From contig NZ_JAKVCW010000003.1 of NCBI RefSeq assembly GCF_022448905.1, positions 124,001-188,000 of the forward strand: DNA of 64,000 bases, written 5' to 3'. This DNA is from Shimia sp. Lineage in GTDB: Bacteria; Pseudomonadota; Alphaproteobacteria; Rhodobacterales; Rhodobacteraceae. The notes below the pieces were generated by a model, which did not search any database, was not told the DNA's origin, and worked only from the letters and a program-made list of their open reading frames with translations. The position numbers and the translations under genes are program-made. Shown here piece by piece: positions 9,457 to 17,408 of the stretch. Numbering within the stretch: position 1 is the stretch's first letter; each line of letters begins with the position of its first letter.

Positions 9457-9520
9457 GTCCTTCTCCTGTCGGTCGTAAAGCCCTGCCGCTTCATTTGGCG
9501 AGCAGCTTCGGGCGGTTTGG

Positions 9521-10030
9521 TCAGGGGATACCTGACCCATGGTTTTGATCCGCTACCACCTGGTATGCTGTGTCGAACCAAAATTCTTCGAGGTTGGCGC
9601 CGTCGCCAATGCGGTCCACCACGGCAAAAAGGCCGGGGGCTGCAAGCGGGGTCAAAACGCCGTGCCATGTGTTGCGATGGAAGTTGATGGCTTGTCCCGG
9701 CTGCGTCTGAAACGCCATGGGGGTATCCGGCTTGCCGCCCAAATCTTTGGCAACAATAACAAGGAATGCGTGTTCGGTCATCGGAATGAAAGCCTGACTT
9801 CCGTCCGGATGGCGCTCAACCATATCCAGTGTGTAAGGTAAGCTGCGCGGCTGTGCGTTGAACAGGCTGATGCCCGCGCGCCCATCGGCGAAGTCCATCT
9901 CTGCCAGGTCATGATGACGGCCACACATGCCTTGGTTGATGATCTTATCGGCCTCAGGTTTGAGGGCGATCACATCGCCAAAAGGCGCAAAAGCTTCTGC
10001 GGTTAGCGGCTGGACGACAATTTCGGTCAC
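9521..10030 (-). CDS. allA: ureidoglycolate lyase
   Basis: Enzyme of purine-ring breakdown that splits ureidoglycolate into glyoxylate and urea. At 169 aa it has the usual family length. Recognisable stretches are PLTAEAFAPFGDVI near the N-terminus, HAFLVIVAK, and NFHRNTWHGVLTPL, with the cupin-like metal or substrate histidines. The start is a GTG whose last two bases are shared with the TGA stop of the upstream puuE-uraD gene (GTGA overlap), so the two are probably translationally coupled. The permease gene follows 64 bases later. Confidence 0.93.
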   Translation of the reverse strand: MTEIVVQPLTAEAFAPFGDVIALKPEADKIINQGMCGRHHDLAEMDFADGRAGISLFNAQPRSLPYTLDMVERHPDGSQAFIPMTEHAFLVIVAKDLGGKPDTPMAFQTQPGQAINFHRNTWHGVLTPLAAPGLFAVVDRIGDGANLEEFWFDTAYQVVADQNHGSGIP

Positions 10031-11442
10031 GGCAACAGATCCATCAGTCGGAATTCGGCAATGCGCTCAACCTGTTTACACGCTTCTGCAAACTCGGTGG
10101 CGCTGTCGTTGTCGATCCGGCGCTCAAAGGCGGCCATGATCGAGGCCTTGGTGTGGTCACGCACCGCAATGATGAACGGGAAGCCGTGTTTGGCGACATA
10201 GTCGCTGTTCAATTGGGTGAAGTTCGCACGTTCCTCATCCGTGAGCATATCCAGACCAGCGCCAGCCTGTTCCGAGGTGCTTTCGGCGGTCAGGCGACCG
10301 GCCGCTGCCAATTTGCCAGCCAGATCCGGGTGGGCGTTGAGCACGCCAAGCCGCTCTTCGTCGCTAGCAGTGCGGAAGGCACGGCAGAGGGCGTTGTGTA
10401 CGCCGGCTGCGCAATCATGAGCTGGACCCAGCTCCAGGCCATGGGCACGTTCCGCAATCCAGGCGGAGTGTTCAAAGATGCCGCCGTAGAGTTCCACAAA
10501 TCGGGATTTTTTCATGGCGCTTGGCCGTTCGAAGCGTTTGTGTGGATGGGTTTGTGCCCAGTGCGCGGCAATCTCAACACGGCGCGGGGTCCAGACGCCC
10601 TCAAAGCCTTGAATGTAGTCAAGAAACTGCGCCAATCCGGCGAGTTTGCCCGGGCGGCCAATCAACCGGCAATGCAACCCGATGGACATCATCTTGGGCG
10701 CGCCCTCGCGGCCTTCGGCATAGAGTACGTCAAAGGCATCTTTGAGATAGGTGAAGAAGTCTTGTCCTGTCACCCAACCCGGTGCCGTGGCAAAGCGCAT
10801 GTCATTGGCTTCCAGCGTGTAGGGAATGATTAGTTGGTCCTTGTCACCGTACTCGCGCCAATAGGGCAGGTCGTCATCGTAAGTATCTGAGATGTAATCA
10901 AATCCACCGGCTTCGGCGACGAGTCGGACGGTGTTTTCAGAGCAACGTCCCGTGTACCAACCGCGCGGGCGGTCGCCAACAACTTCGGTGTGCAGGCGGA
11001 CGGCCTCAGCGATGGAGGCACGCTCCTCCTCTTCCGGCATGTCTTTGTGTTCGACCCATTTTAGGCCGTGGCTGGCGATCTCCCAATCCGCAGCCTTCAT
11101 GGCAGCAACTTGTTCCGGACTGCGCGCCAGAGCGCTGGCCACGCCGTAAATGGTCACGGGGATGTCTTTGCCAGTGAACAGGCGATGCAAGCGCCAGAAA
11201 CCTGCGCGCGCGCCGTATTCGTAGATCGACTCCATGTTCCAATGACGCTGGCCCTGCCATTGGGCCGCACCTGGAATGTCGGAGAGAAACGCCTCGGACG
11301 CGGCATCGCCATGCAAAACGCAGTTTTCGCCACCTTCTTCGTAGTTCAGAACAAACTGAACGGCGACTTTGGCGTCATTTGGCCATTGTGCATGTGGTGG
11401 CTTGGGGCCGTAGCCCCGCATGTCCCGTGCGTAACGCGTCAC
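10027..11442 (-). CDS. fusion of PuuE allantoinase and OHCU decarboxylase
   Basis: Two-domain purine catabolism enzyme of 471 aa. Residues 1 to about 300 match the cofactor-independent allantoinase PuuE, a polysaccharide-deacetylase-fold protein (VLNYEEGGENC, HGLKWVEHKDM, GWYTGRCSENT, GLHCRLIGRPGK). Residues about 310-471 match UraD, the 2-oxo-4-hydroxy-4-carboxy-5-ureidoimidazoline decarboxylase, with the catalytic His in NAHPDLAGK and the KHGFPFI motif. The fusion joins two steps on either side of allantoin: OHCU to allantoin, then allantoin to allantoate. The GTG start sits 8 bases after GGGGAG; an internal ATG at codon 8 is an alternative. HIU hydrolase and the urate-oxidising step are not in this window. 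Confidence 0.93.
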   Translation of the reverse strand: MTRYARDMRGYGPKPPHAQWPNDAKVAVQFVLNYEEGGENCVLHGDAASEAFLSDIPGAAQWQGQRHWNMESIYEYGARAGFWRLHRLFTGKDIPVTIYGVASALARSPEQVAAMKAADWEIASHGLKWVEHKDMPEEEERASIAEAVRLHTEVVGDRPRGWYTGRCSENTVRLVAEAGGFDYISDTYDDDLPYWREYGDKDQLIIPYTLEANDMRFATAPGWVTGQDFFTYLKDAFDVLYAEGREGAPKMMSIGLHCRLIGRPGKLAGLAQFLDYIQGFEGVWTPRRVEIAAHWAQTHPHKRFERPSAMKKSRFVELYGGIFEHSAWIAERAHGLELGPAHDCAAGVHNALCRAFRTASDEERLGVLNAHPDLAGKLAAAGRLTAESTSEQAGAGLDMLTDEERANFTQLNSDYVAKHGFPFIIAVRDHTKASIMAAFERRIDNDSATEFAEACKQVERIAEFRLMDLLP

Positions 11443-11571
11443 GACAAAACTCCCCTGGTTCGTGATTGCTTCGTTTTAGCTTATAAAACGCCAGGTGACT
11501 TTCCAATTTTTCTTGAAAGAGTTGTTGTTGCGAGTGTCGTTGCGCGCGCTCAATTTTTGAGCATATAGAGC

Positions 11572-12498
11572 CTAAGTCTTTGCCTCATATTGATTTTCTT
11601 GTAGTGCGGCCTGAACCCGTGGGGTCATAAACTCAATAAGCAGCCGTGTTTTGGGATCCTGATGGCGGCGGTGCGTGTACAGAAGGGCCATTTGAATAGG
11701 CATAGGCGGCGTCTCAGGTAAAACAGGTAGCAATGCTCCTGAGGACAGGTGTTCTGCGATTTCGAACACAGGTTTCAATGTGATGCCGTAGCCTTCCAAA
11801 GCCCAGTCGGTCAGCACATCTCCATCATCAGACTCAAACGGGCCTTTCACGGCGAAGCGGCGGGTGCCTTCATCTGTCTCTAAGGGCCACTGAAATTCCG
11901 GCGCGCCGGGGTAGCGCAGGTTAAGGCAGTCGTGGGTGCCGTTGGTCAACTCTTCGGGAGTGGCGGGTGTACTACGTTCTGCGAGATACTTCGGCGAAGC
12001 GCAGAGAACGCGTGGGCAGTCTGCAATTTTGCGGATCCGAAGGGTGCTGTCCTCAGGAACGCCCAAAAAGAAAGCCACATCAAGGCCTTCGGCGGTCAGG
12101 TCGAGTTTGCGGTCTGACAGGCGCAGACGCAGGTCGATAAGGGGGTACTCCTTTTTGAATTCCGGAATCAAAGGCGCAATAAGGCGACGGCCAACCCCCA
12201 GCGGGGCAGCAATATGCAGGAGGCCGCGCGGACTTTGCGTGATGGAGTTTACCGCTGCTTCGGCCTCGTCAATGGTTTCAAGGATCTTGCAGGCGCCGTC
12301 GTAGAAGGTGTTGCCCTGCTCGGTTGGATTGAGTTGCCGTGTGGTGCGGTGAAAGAGACGGACGCTAAGGTATTCTTCCAATTGGGAAATACGCGAGGAA
12401 GCCACGGCTGCGGAAATCCGTTGGTCGCGAGCGGCGGCGGACATGCTGCCAAGTTCGTAAACGCGGACAAAGGTGCGGATGTTGTCGATGTAGGACAT
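11572..12498 (-). CDS. LysR-family transcriptional regulator
   Basis: DNA-binding regulator of 308 aa. An N-terminal winged helix-turn-helix (FVRVYELGSMSAAARDQRIS...SRISQLEEYLSVRLFHRTTR) is followed by the two-lobed effector-binding domain. An in-frame GTG at 12540 would add 14 residues; the ATG at 12498 puts the helix-turn-helix at the usual distance from the N-terminus. It lies upstream of the puuE-uraD gene on the same strand with a 129-base gap, so it may control purine catabolism, but LysR genes usually regulate divergent neighbours and here the divergent gene is gph. Target unproven. Confidence 0.88.
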   Translation of the reverse strand: MSYIDNIRTFVRVYELGSMSAAARDQRISAAVASSRISQLEEYLSVRLFHRTTRQLNPTEQGNTFYDGACKILETIDEAEAAVNSITQSPRGLLHIAAPLGVGRRLIAPLIPEFKKEYPLIDLRLRLSDRKLDLTAEGLDVAFFLGVPEDSTLRIRKIADCPRVLCASPKYLAERSTPATPEELTNGTHDCLNLRYPGAPEFQWPLETDEGTRRFAVKGPFESDDGDVLTDWALEGYGITLKPVFEIAEHLSSGALLPVLPETPPMPIQMALLYTHRRHQDPKTRLLIEFMTPRVQAALQENQYEAKT

Positions 12499-12660
12499 GG
12501 TGATCTTCAGGCATTTCTTGAAGCTGGAATTGTATTCCACGGTATCCCAAATAAGTCGTCAATGCCAGTGTGACCGAGGGTCGGAGTATTTGGTGCTTTT
12601 CATTGCCTGACGTGCGTGCTTGAAATCCGCCAAAGTCTTTTGACGCGGGAGCAGAACGAC

Positions 12661-13314
12661 ATGCAGACAGTGATCTTTGATTTGGACGGTACGTTGGTGG
12701 ATAGCGCGCCGGATATTCGCGCTTCTGTGAACAAGATGCTTGCCGAAGAAGGTTTGCCCGAACTGGATTTGCCCACTGTGATCTCTTTTATTGGCAATGG
12801 GTTACCGGTTCTGGTGCAGCGCGTGATGGCGCATTTTCAGATTGCAGAAACGGAGTTTCCTCGACTGAGCGCAAGGGTGCTGGAAATCTATAACGCGTCC
12901 ACATCTGCGCAGACGGTGACCTATGAGGGGGTGCGCGAGGTTCTGGACGCCTTACGGGCCAAGAGCGTGCGATTGGGGGTTTGTACCAACAAACCCAAGG
13001 AGCCGGCGATGCATGTTCTGGAAGAGTTAGACCTGAGCAAATACTTTGATGTTGTTGTGGGGGGAGACACTTTCGAAAAGCGGAAGCCGGATCCTTTGCC
13101 ACTGCTGGAAACGATTGGAGAGACGCCTATACAGGACGTGCTTTATGTTGGTGACAGCGAAGTGGATGCGGAAACAGCGCAGCGGGCGGGGGTGACTTTT
13201 GCTTTGTTTACAGAGGGGTATCGTAAATCCCCAGTCGATGACATTCCCCACGATCGGCGATTTTCATCATGGGATGCGTTTCTGGCGGTGCTTGAGGAGG
13301 TACAGTCAGTATAG
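12661..13314 (+). CDS. gph: HAD-family phosphatase, phosphoglycolate phosphatase-like
   Basis: Haloacid-dehalogenase-superfamily phosphatase of 217 aa. Motif I FDLDGTLVDS (nucleophile D7, acid D9) is at the extreme N-terminus, motif II is in GVCTNKP, and KRKPDPLPL with YVGDSEVDAETAQRAG supplies motifs III and IV. The helical cap between motifs I and II is of the Gph type. Phosphoglycolate phosphatase removes 2-phosphoglycolate made by oxidative DNA repair or by Rubisco oxygenation; other small phosphate esters are possible. The in-frame start at 12616 is rejected because motif I would then be pushed inward and GGGAG precedes 12661. Confidence 0.87.
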   Translation: MQTVIFDLDGTLVDSAPDIRASVNKMLAEEGLPELDLPTVISFIGNGLPVLVQRVMAHFQIAETEFPRLSARVLEIYNASTSAQTVTYEGVREVLDALRAKSVRLGVCTNKPKEPAMHVLEELDLSKYFDVVVGGDTFEKRKPDPLPLLETIGETPIQDVLYVGDSEVDAETAQRAGVTFALFTEGYRKSPVDDIPHDRRFSSWDAFLAVLEEVQSV

Positions 13315-13418
13315 GCCAAAACGCGCGAGTTCCCTCTTATCTGCGGAACTGTGACTTGCTCATTGGGGGTGGTTGGAATTAGGCTACCCTCAAACGCCAT
13401 GATGCGAGGAGTTTGCTT

Positions 13419-13994
13419 GTGAAATCTTTTATTGTCAGTGCTTTGGCCGCTGTTTCTATTTTCATCGGGGGGGCTGTGTCGGCGCAGGTGATTGAGCTGA
13501 CGCCCGCCAATCCGCAACCAACCGGCGTGAAACAAGGCCTCAAAGTCAACTACTTCACCGGGGAGCGTAATGTGCGCAACCTGAACCAAGCGAAGTCCAA
13601 AATTAAGTGGTCCAAGCCGGGTAAGCCTTTGCCTGGATTGAATTTTCCAGACAAAGGGCAGGGCGCGCCGGTGCTGACGTCGGGCAAGCCGATGTTGGTG
13701 GTTGCGGACATCAACGGGTATATCAAGTTTGATAAGCCTGGGGTCTATGACCTTGAATTCTTTAGCAATGATGGCTCTCAGGTCTGGATCAGCGGCAAGT
13801 CGGTGGCGAAGCTGAACAAGATCACACCATGTGCCAGCGCGGGACGTCCGAAGGTCAACGTGCCAAAGGCAGGATGGTATGATTTCAAGGTGTTATACTG
13901 GCAGAAAGAGGGAACCGCGTGCCTCGAAAGCGAGTGGAAAGCGCCCGGTGGGAAGCGCCAGCTGATCCCGAACAGCGCGTTTGGCTACAAGTAA
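13419..13994 (+). CDS. secreted protein with PA14-like fold, function unknown
   Basis: Exported protein of 191 aa. A signal peptide (VKSFIVSALAAVSIF ending in VSAQ) is followed by LKVNYFTGERNVRNL and later GVYDLEFFSNDGSQVWISGK, KAGWYDFKVLYWQKEG and ACLESEWKAPG. This order of strands and the SNDGS-x-WI pattern resemble PA14/fibronectin-like carbohydrate-binding modules. It may be a small periplasmic or surface binding protein. The GTG at 13419 has GAGGAG seven bases upstream; an in-frame TTG two codons earlier is too close to that site. A strong terminator follows. Confidence 0.72.
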   Translation: MKSFIVSALAAVSIFIGGAVSAQVIELTPANPQPTGVKQGLKVNYFTGERNVRNLNQAKSKIKWSKPGKPLPGLNFPDKGQGAPVLTSGKPMLVVADINGYIKFDKPGVYDLEFFSNDGSQVWISGKSVAKLNKITPCASAGRPKVNVPKAGWYDFKVLYWQKEGTACLESEWKAPGGKRQLIPNSAFGYK

Positions 13995-14018
13995 ACGCCG
14001 ATTCAGAAAGGTTAATTG

Positions 14019-14039
14019 GGGGCTTCGGCCCCTTTTTTT
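14019..14039 (+). terminator. terminator of the PA14-like gene
   Basis: GGGGC-TTCG-GCCCC stem with a UUCG tetraloop followed by seven T residues. Confidence 0.95.
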
Positions 14040-14051
14040 GTGGGCAGAATC

Positions 14052-14097
14052 CACGTCGGTATTCTGTCGGTATCACGACTGTTTCGCGACTGTGGCG
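14052..14097 (+). repeat. dispersed intergenic element, copy B
   Basis: Begins CACGTCGGTATTCTGTCGG and continues TATCACGACTGTTTCGCG. It differs from copy A at two of 37 positions. It starts 12 bases after the T-run of a terminator and lies between convergent genes. Confidence 0.8.
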
Positions 14098-14110
14098 ATT
14101 TTTGCACCGA

Positions 14111-14785
14111 TTAGCGGCAGATATTCTTAATCTGTGCGTCTTTCCACGGTAGCACCACCGCGTCTGGGCGGGGCAAATTTTCGACCGGGAAATGCGGTGA
14201 GAGCAGAGATTTGAGGCGCGCGGTGCGCGGGGCCTCTGGATCAAGCAGGGAACAGCAGAGGTATTCCTCGACCACGGCAGCTTGCTGCTCATATCCGTAG
14301 TCCAGGAAGGTCGCGGCAGAGGCACCTTCGAACTGATAGGGATCGGCACCGTTCTTGTGTTCCTGCGCAGCCTTGAACGGGGTGTAGCCAGTGATCTCGC
14401 GGTTCTGCCATTGCCAGACGTGCACCATTTCATGGGCAAAGAACATGGCGGCGGTCAGGTGCAGCTTCTCGGGATAGCTCGGCACGTAATCCGGGACCGA
14501 CCAATCGCGGGAGGTGTAGACGTGCTCATAGAGCACAACACCGGCGGCGGTGGCGGTGATGGTTTCCTCTTTGGGCTCCGGATTGATGCGCTCGCGACAG
14601 GCGAGGCGGGGGCGTTTTTCATACTCCCACGTCTGGATGCCGAGCGGCGCGTTTTTGGTGATGCGGATCGGTTTGGTGTCGATGGTGTCGCCCAGAACGT
14701 CAGCGGTAAACGCCTGTTCCGTTTCGGTCAGGGACCGGCTGCAGGAGATCAAAGCGAGACAGAAGAAAACGGGCCAGATGCGCAT
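14111..14785 (-). CDS. putative lipoprotein with HExxH metalloprotease motif
   Basis: Predicted lipoprotein of 224 aa. MRIWPVFFCLALISC is a lipoprotein signal with cysteine 15 as the likely lipidation site. FFAHEMVHVWQWQN contains HEMVH, the zinc-binding HExxH of gluzincin-type peptidases; the HVWQ continuation resembles DUF4157-type proteins. A downstream E in VEEYLC could be the third ligand. The rest is unrecognised. An in-frame start at 14944 gives an Arg/Pro-rich extension without signal character and overlaps the next gene, so 14785 is preferred although no clear ribosome site is seen. Activity and substrate are unknown. Confidence 0.68.
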   Translation of the reverse strand: MRIWPVFFCLALISCSRSLTETEQAFTADVLGDTIDTKPIRITKNAPLGIQTWEYEKRPRLACRERINPEPKEETITATAAGVVLYEHVYTSRDWSVPDYVPSYPEKLHLTAAMFFAHEMVHVWQWQNREITGYTPFKAAQEHKNGADPYQFEGASAATFLDYGYEQQAAVVEEYLCCSLLDPEAPRTARLKSLLSPHFPVENLPRPDAVVLPWKDAQIKNICR

Positions 14786-14829
14786 GAGGGGGAGACTAGC
14801 AAAGCGCCTTGCGGTGGCAAGGTGGGAAA

Positions 14830-15576
14830 TCACAGAAGGCTGTCGATTGTGCGGCCCAAGCGGAAAGGTGCCGCAAAGGCTACAAGGCAGAGGGCGACGA
14901 TTTGCAGGATCAACAGGGCGCGGCCGGATTGCAGGCGCTGCCACGCGTCGCGCAGGGCGGTGATGTCCTCGATCAGCGTGTCATAGGTGAGCGCCAGCAC
15001 GCGGTAGTCGGCGGCGATTTCCGGGCGGGTGGGGGCGATGGTTTCCACCGCCATGATGGTGGGCACGTCGCGGGTGTCAAAGGCGAGGAATTCGGCCATC
15101 TCCAGCTCGGCGGCGGCTTGGGACATCTCGGCGTGGTCACGGGCGCTGCCAAACAACAGGGAGATGCCTTCCAGCGGGGCGGCACGTTCTGTGATGGTGA
15201 GGAACAGGGGCAGGGCGGTGTTTTCCGCGCTTGAGGCAGAGAGGAATTCGACCTTTTCGCAGAGCGTGGTCAGGTCTGCGTCGGTTGTTTCCGCGCAGTA
15301 GCGCAAGCGGAAGCGGGCGGCGTCGGTGTCAAAGGCGCGCGACGCGGTGTAGGCGACGGTGATCTGGCGGTTGAGGGCTGTGCTGTCCTCTTGATAGATG
15401 CCCGCCGCGATGGCGACCACGGCGCCAACCCCGCCCAAGGCGACCCAGATCACGTCGGCCATGAGCCAGGCTTTGGTGTCCTCGGTGCGGCGAAAGAGCG
15501 TTAGCGCGCCGAGGCAGCCCAGCAGGAAGCAGGCGAGGATCAGGGGCAGTTGGTAGGTTTGCAAAAAGGCGGCCAT
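14830..15576 (-). CDS. membrane protein of unknown function
   Basis: 248 aa with two N-terminal membrane helices (about 9-26 and 39-60), a soluble region of about 150 residues with two cysteines (RYCAETTDADLTTLCE), and a C-terminal helix (about 222-240). I do not recognise the family. The central part between helices would lie in the periplasm or cytoplasm and looks helical. It lies between two other small exported proteins on the same strand, with gaps of 44 and 61 bases, so they may be co-transcribed. Confidence 0.6.
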   Translation of the reverse strand: MAAFLQTYQLPLILACFLLGCLGALTLFRRTEDTKAWLMADVIWVALGGVGAVVAIAAGIYQEDSTALNRQITVAYTASRAFDTDAARFRLRYCAETTDADLTTLCEKVEFLSASSAENTALPLFLTITERAAPLEGISLLFGSARDHAEMSQAAAELEMAEFLAFDTRDVPTIMAVETIAPTRPEIAADYRVLALTYDTLIEDITALRDAWQRLQSGRALLILQIVALCLVAFAAPFRLGRTIDSLL

Positions 15577-15637
15577 GAGGGCAGCTTAGCGGCGAATGGC
15601 TGAAACAGGGATCACGGCTGCGTGTCGGTCGCACGCG

Positions 15638-16078
15638 TTATTTAGGCGTGGTGACCAAGCGGCCGCCGTTCATGCACTCGGTGAAGTGGAAATCGTAAAA
15701 CTTCTGGTCTTGCGCGGCCCCGGCGGCGGAGCCAATGGCGCCACCGACCACGGCGCTGCCAAGCGCGTCGCGGTGATCGCGAGTGCCGATGTAGCCGAGG
15801 CCGTAGCCCAGTTGGGTGCCGGTTTGCCCGCCTTGCACACGGCCGCGCATACCGGCGGCGGCGCGGGCGTATTGGTCACAGAAGAGTTCCGTGCGCGGTT
15901 GTTTTTGCCCCCACTGGTGCGTGCCTTTGTTGGTGTTTAGGGACGGCTGATTGGAGCGCTGCTGGCTTTCCGGGGACATGAAGTTGTTTTGATGCCGCGC
16001 GGAATCCTTGCGGGCTTGGGCCGTGGCGTCGGGGACGGGCAGCAGGAGGATGAGGGTTAGGGTAAGGGCAGGGCGCAT
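15638..16078 (-). CDS. small exported protein with glycine-zipper segment
   Basis: 146 aa: signal peptide (RPALTLTLILLLPVPDATAQA), a Gln/Asn-rich stretch, then GSAVVGGAIGSAAGAAQDQ, a glycine-zipper-like helix as seen in 17-kDa-antigen or YMGG-type envelope proteins. Two cysteines flank this part. It is likely periplasmic or outer-membrane associated; function unknown. The start at 16078 gives a proper signal peptide, unlike the in-frame start at 16114. Confidence 0.6.
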   Translation of the reverse strand: MRPALTLTLILLLPVPDATAQARKDSARHQNNFMSPESQQRSNQPSLNTNKGTHQWGQKQPRTELFCDQYARAAAGMRGRVQGGQTGTQLGYGLGYIGTRDHRDALGSAVVGGAIGSAAGAAQDQKFYDFHFTECMNGGRLVTTPK

Positions 16079-16170
16079 GGGGGGGAGTTTGGCAGGGTGT
16101 GGCGTGTTCCACAACCTAATGCGGAATGCAGAGCATTCCGCCGCGCCCGACCCTCCCCCATGGGGGGTGC

Positions 16171-16464
16171 CTATCCTTCAGATTCTGCCCGTCCATTAGA
16201 CTTGCTCGAGCTCCAGATCGAGCCTGCGGCAAACCCCAAGAGTGCTGTGAGCGTTTGTTTGCTCCAGTCCAAATTTGAGTCGTCATCGGTAAGGAAGAAC
16301 GTAATAACACTAACTGACAACACAGCGACAATGATGCCGACAGACAAGAAAAGGATCGCCGCCTCTCGTCGCCAACGGTGGTCGATCGATTTCTTTTTGT
16401 CGACCTCTTCAAGGGAACCGAGCGAGTGAACTACGAGTTCACTCGCTTCTTTTCCGATATCCAC
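16171..16464 (-). CDS. small membrane protein, unknown
   Basis: 97 aa with two hydrophobic helices (AAILFLSVGIIVAVLSVSVI and TLTALLGFAAGSIWSSS) around a short acidic loop (DDDSNLDW). The second helix with GFAAGSIWSSSKS resembles small phage or plasmid-type membrane proteins, but no family is clear. The start is GTG; no ATG is available between the upstream stop and the helices. It follows the RHH-like gene by 43 bases and is probably in one transcript with it. Confidence 0.5.
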   Translation of the reverse strand: MDIGKEASELVVHSLGSLEEVDKKKSIDHRWRREAAILFLSVGIIVAVLSVSVITFFLTDDDSNLDWSKQTLTALLGFAAGSIWSSSKSNGRAESEG

Positions 16465-16507
16465 CTTTTCAGTTGTTGTTTGCTTTTTGGCGGATATACT
16501 TTGTTCC

Positions 16508-16747
16508 TCAGCCGAAGTTTACAAACTCGCGTTCCTTGCGAGTGTCTTCAGTTTCAGACCATGCGCCAACATGCATGCCGTCTTCTTTTGCGTCTCGGGC
16601 GGTAGAAAGAAGTTCTATCGCCAATCTAAAGACATCGGCTTTGCTACGGCCCGTGGCTTGAGATATTCTTTCGATCTCACCGGCCAGGCGTTGCGAGACG
16701 TCAACTGTGAAGCGAAATTTTTGATTGTCGTTAGCAGACTTAGTCAT
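16508..16747 (-). CDS. small ribbon-helix-helix-like protein
   Basis: 79 aa. KFRFTVDVSQRLAGEIERI followed by SQATGRSKADVFRLAIELL fits a ribbon-helix-helix fold: a basic/hydrophobic beta strand, then two helices. Such proteins are DNA-binding antitoxins or regulators. AAAGGTAGG precedes the ATG. No typical toxin partner follows; the next gene encodes a 2-TM protein. It may repress its own promoter in the AT-richer region upstream. Confidence 0.6.
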   Translation of the reverse strand: MTKSANDNQKFRFTVDVSQRLAGEIERISQATGRSKADVFRLAIELLSTARDAKEDGMHVGAWSETEDTRKEREFVNFG

Positions 16748-17062
16748 GTGCCTACCTTTCCAATAAACTGAAGCACCAGATTGTGCCTATCTTATATAGT
16801 TAGTTCTTTAAGCGTTGCTTTATTAATTCAGTAAAATTTCTGTGAATCATTGAGCTACCTCCCTGTTGTTGCTGGGGCTCTACGCCTCTCTACACGGGTA
16901 TTCAAACAGAAATGTGGCAAATATCAAGAAAAAGTACAGAAATATTACTGAAAAGAATATTGACCGAACGCTGGCTGCACGCGTAACCTAAAAAATGGAG
17001 GAGAACGACCAGCGGGGAGATTCGTGCTATGGTGGAAATGGACATGGTTTTGGAGAGCGTAA
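16748..17062. other. AT-richer divergent intergenic region with promoter candidate
   Basis: About 315 bases without a gene, visibly richer in A and T than the surroundings. It separates the RHH-like gene (minus) from the orphan ORF at 17063 (plus). A possible plus-strand promoter is TTGACC (16960-16965), an 18-base spacer and TAACCT (16984-16989). No repeat or RNA gene was seen. Its composition and the unknown genes on either side suggest an acquired segment. Confidence 0.45.
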
Positions 17063-17404
17063 TTGAAAATCGCAGCACAACAGGATGACGAAGGCCCGCA
17101 TGAAGCAGTCGTCTTTGAGCAAGATGTTTTGGTAAAGATCGATCAGCTGCCTTTGGGGAAGCAGCAAGAAATTAGTAAGGGGTTTGCCAGTGCCTACGGC
17201 CGCGTGCTGGAAAATTTAGCGTTGATGCAGGTCCAGACCTTTTGGAGCGAGAAGCAAAGCCATTTGCTAAATCTCTTTTCCAATCATGGCACGAGAGTAA
17301 GCGTTGCGGGCTATGCATTTAATCTGAGAGTTTGTGCGGAGACATTCAGCTGGAAGGTATGGTCGATGAGTGTATGCGACGGTCGCAGAACAATACCGCT
17401 TTAG
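17063..17404 (+). CDS. hypothetical protein, orphan
   Basis: 113 aa, TTG start with TGGAGAG five bases upstream. The sequence is soluble, with a helical region (KIDQLPLGKQQEISKGFASAYGRVLENLALMQVQTFW) and a C-terminal part with two cysteines (LRVCAETFSW, SVCDGRR). I recognise no family. It ends four bases before the convergent parE stop. It is real only if the promoter candidate upstream is; coding potential is moderate. Confidence 0.4.
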   Translation: MKIAAQQDDEGPHEAVVFEQDVLVKIDQLPLGKQQEISKGFASAYGRVLENLALMQVQTFWSEKQSHLLNLFSNHGTRVSVAGYAFNLRVCAETFSWKVWSMSVCDGRRTIPL

Positions 17405-17408
17405 TTCC

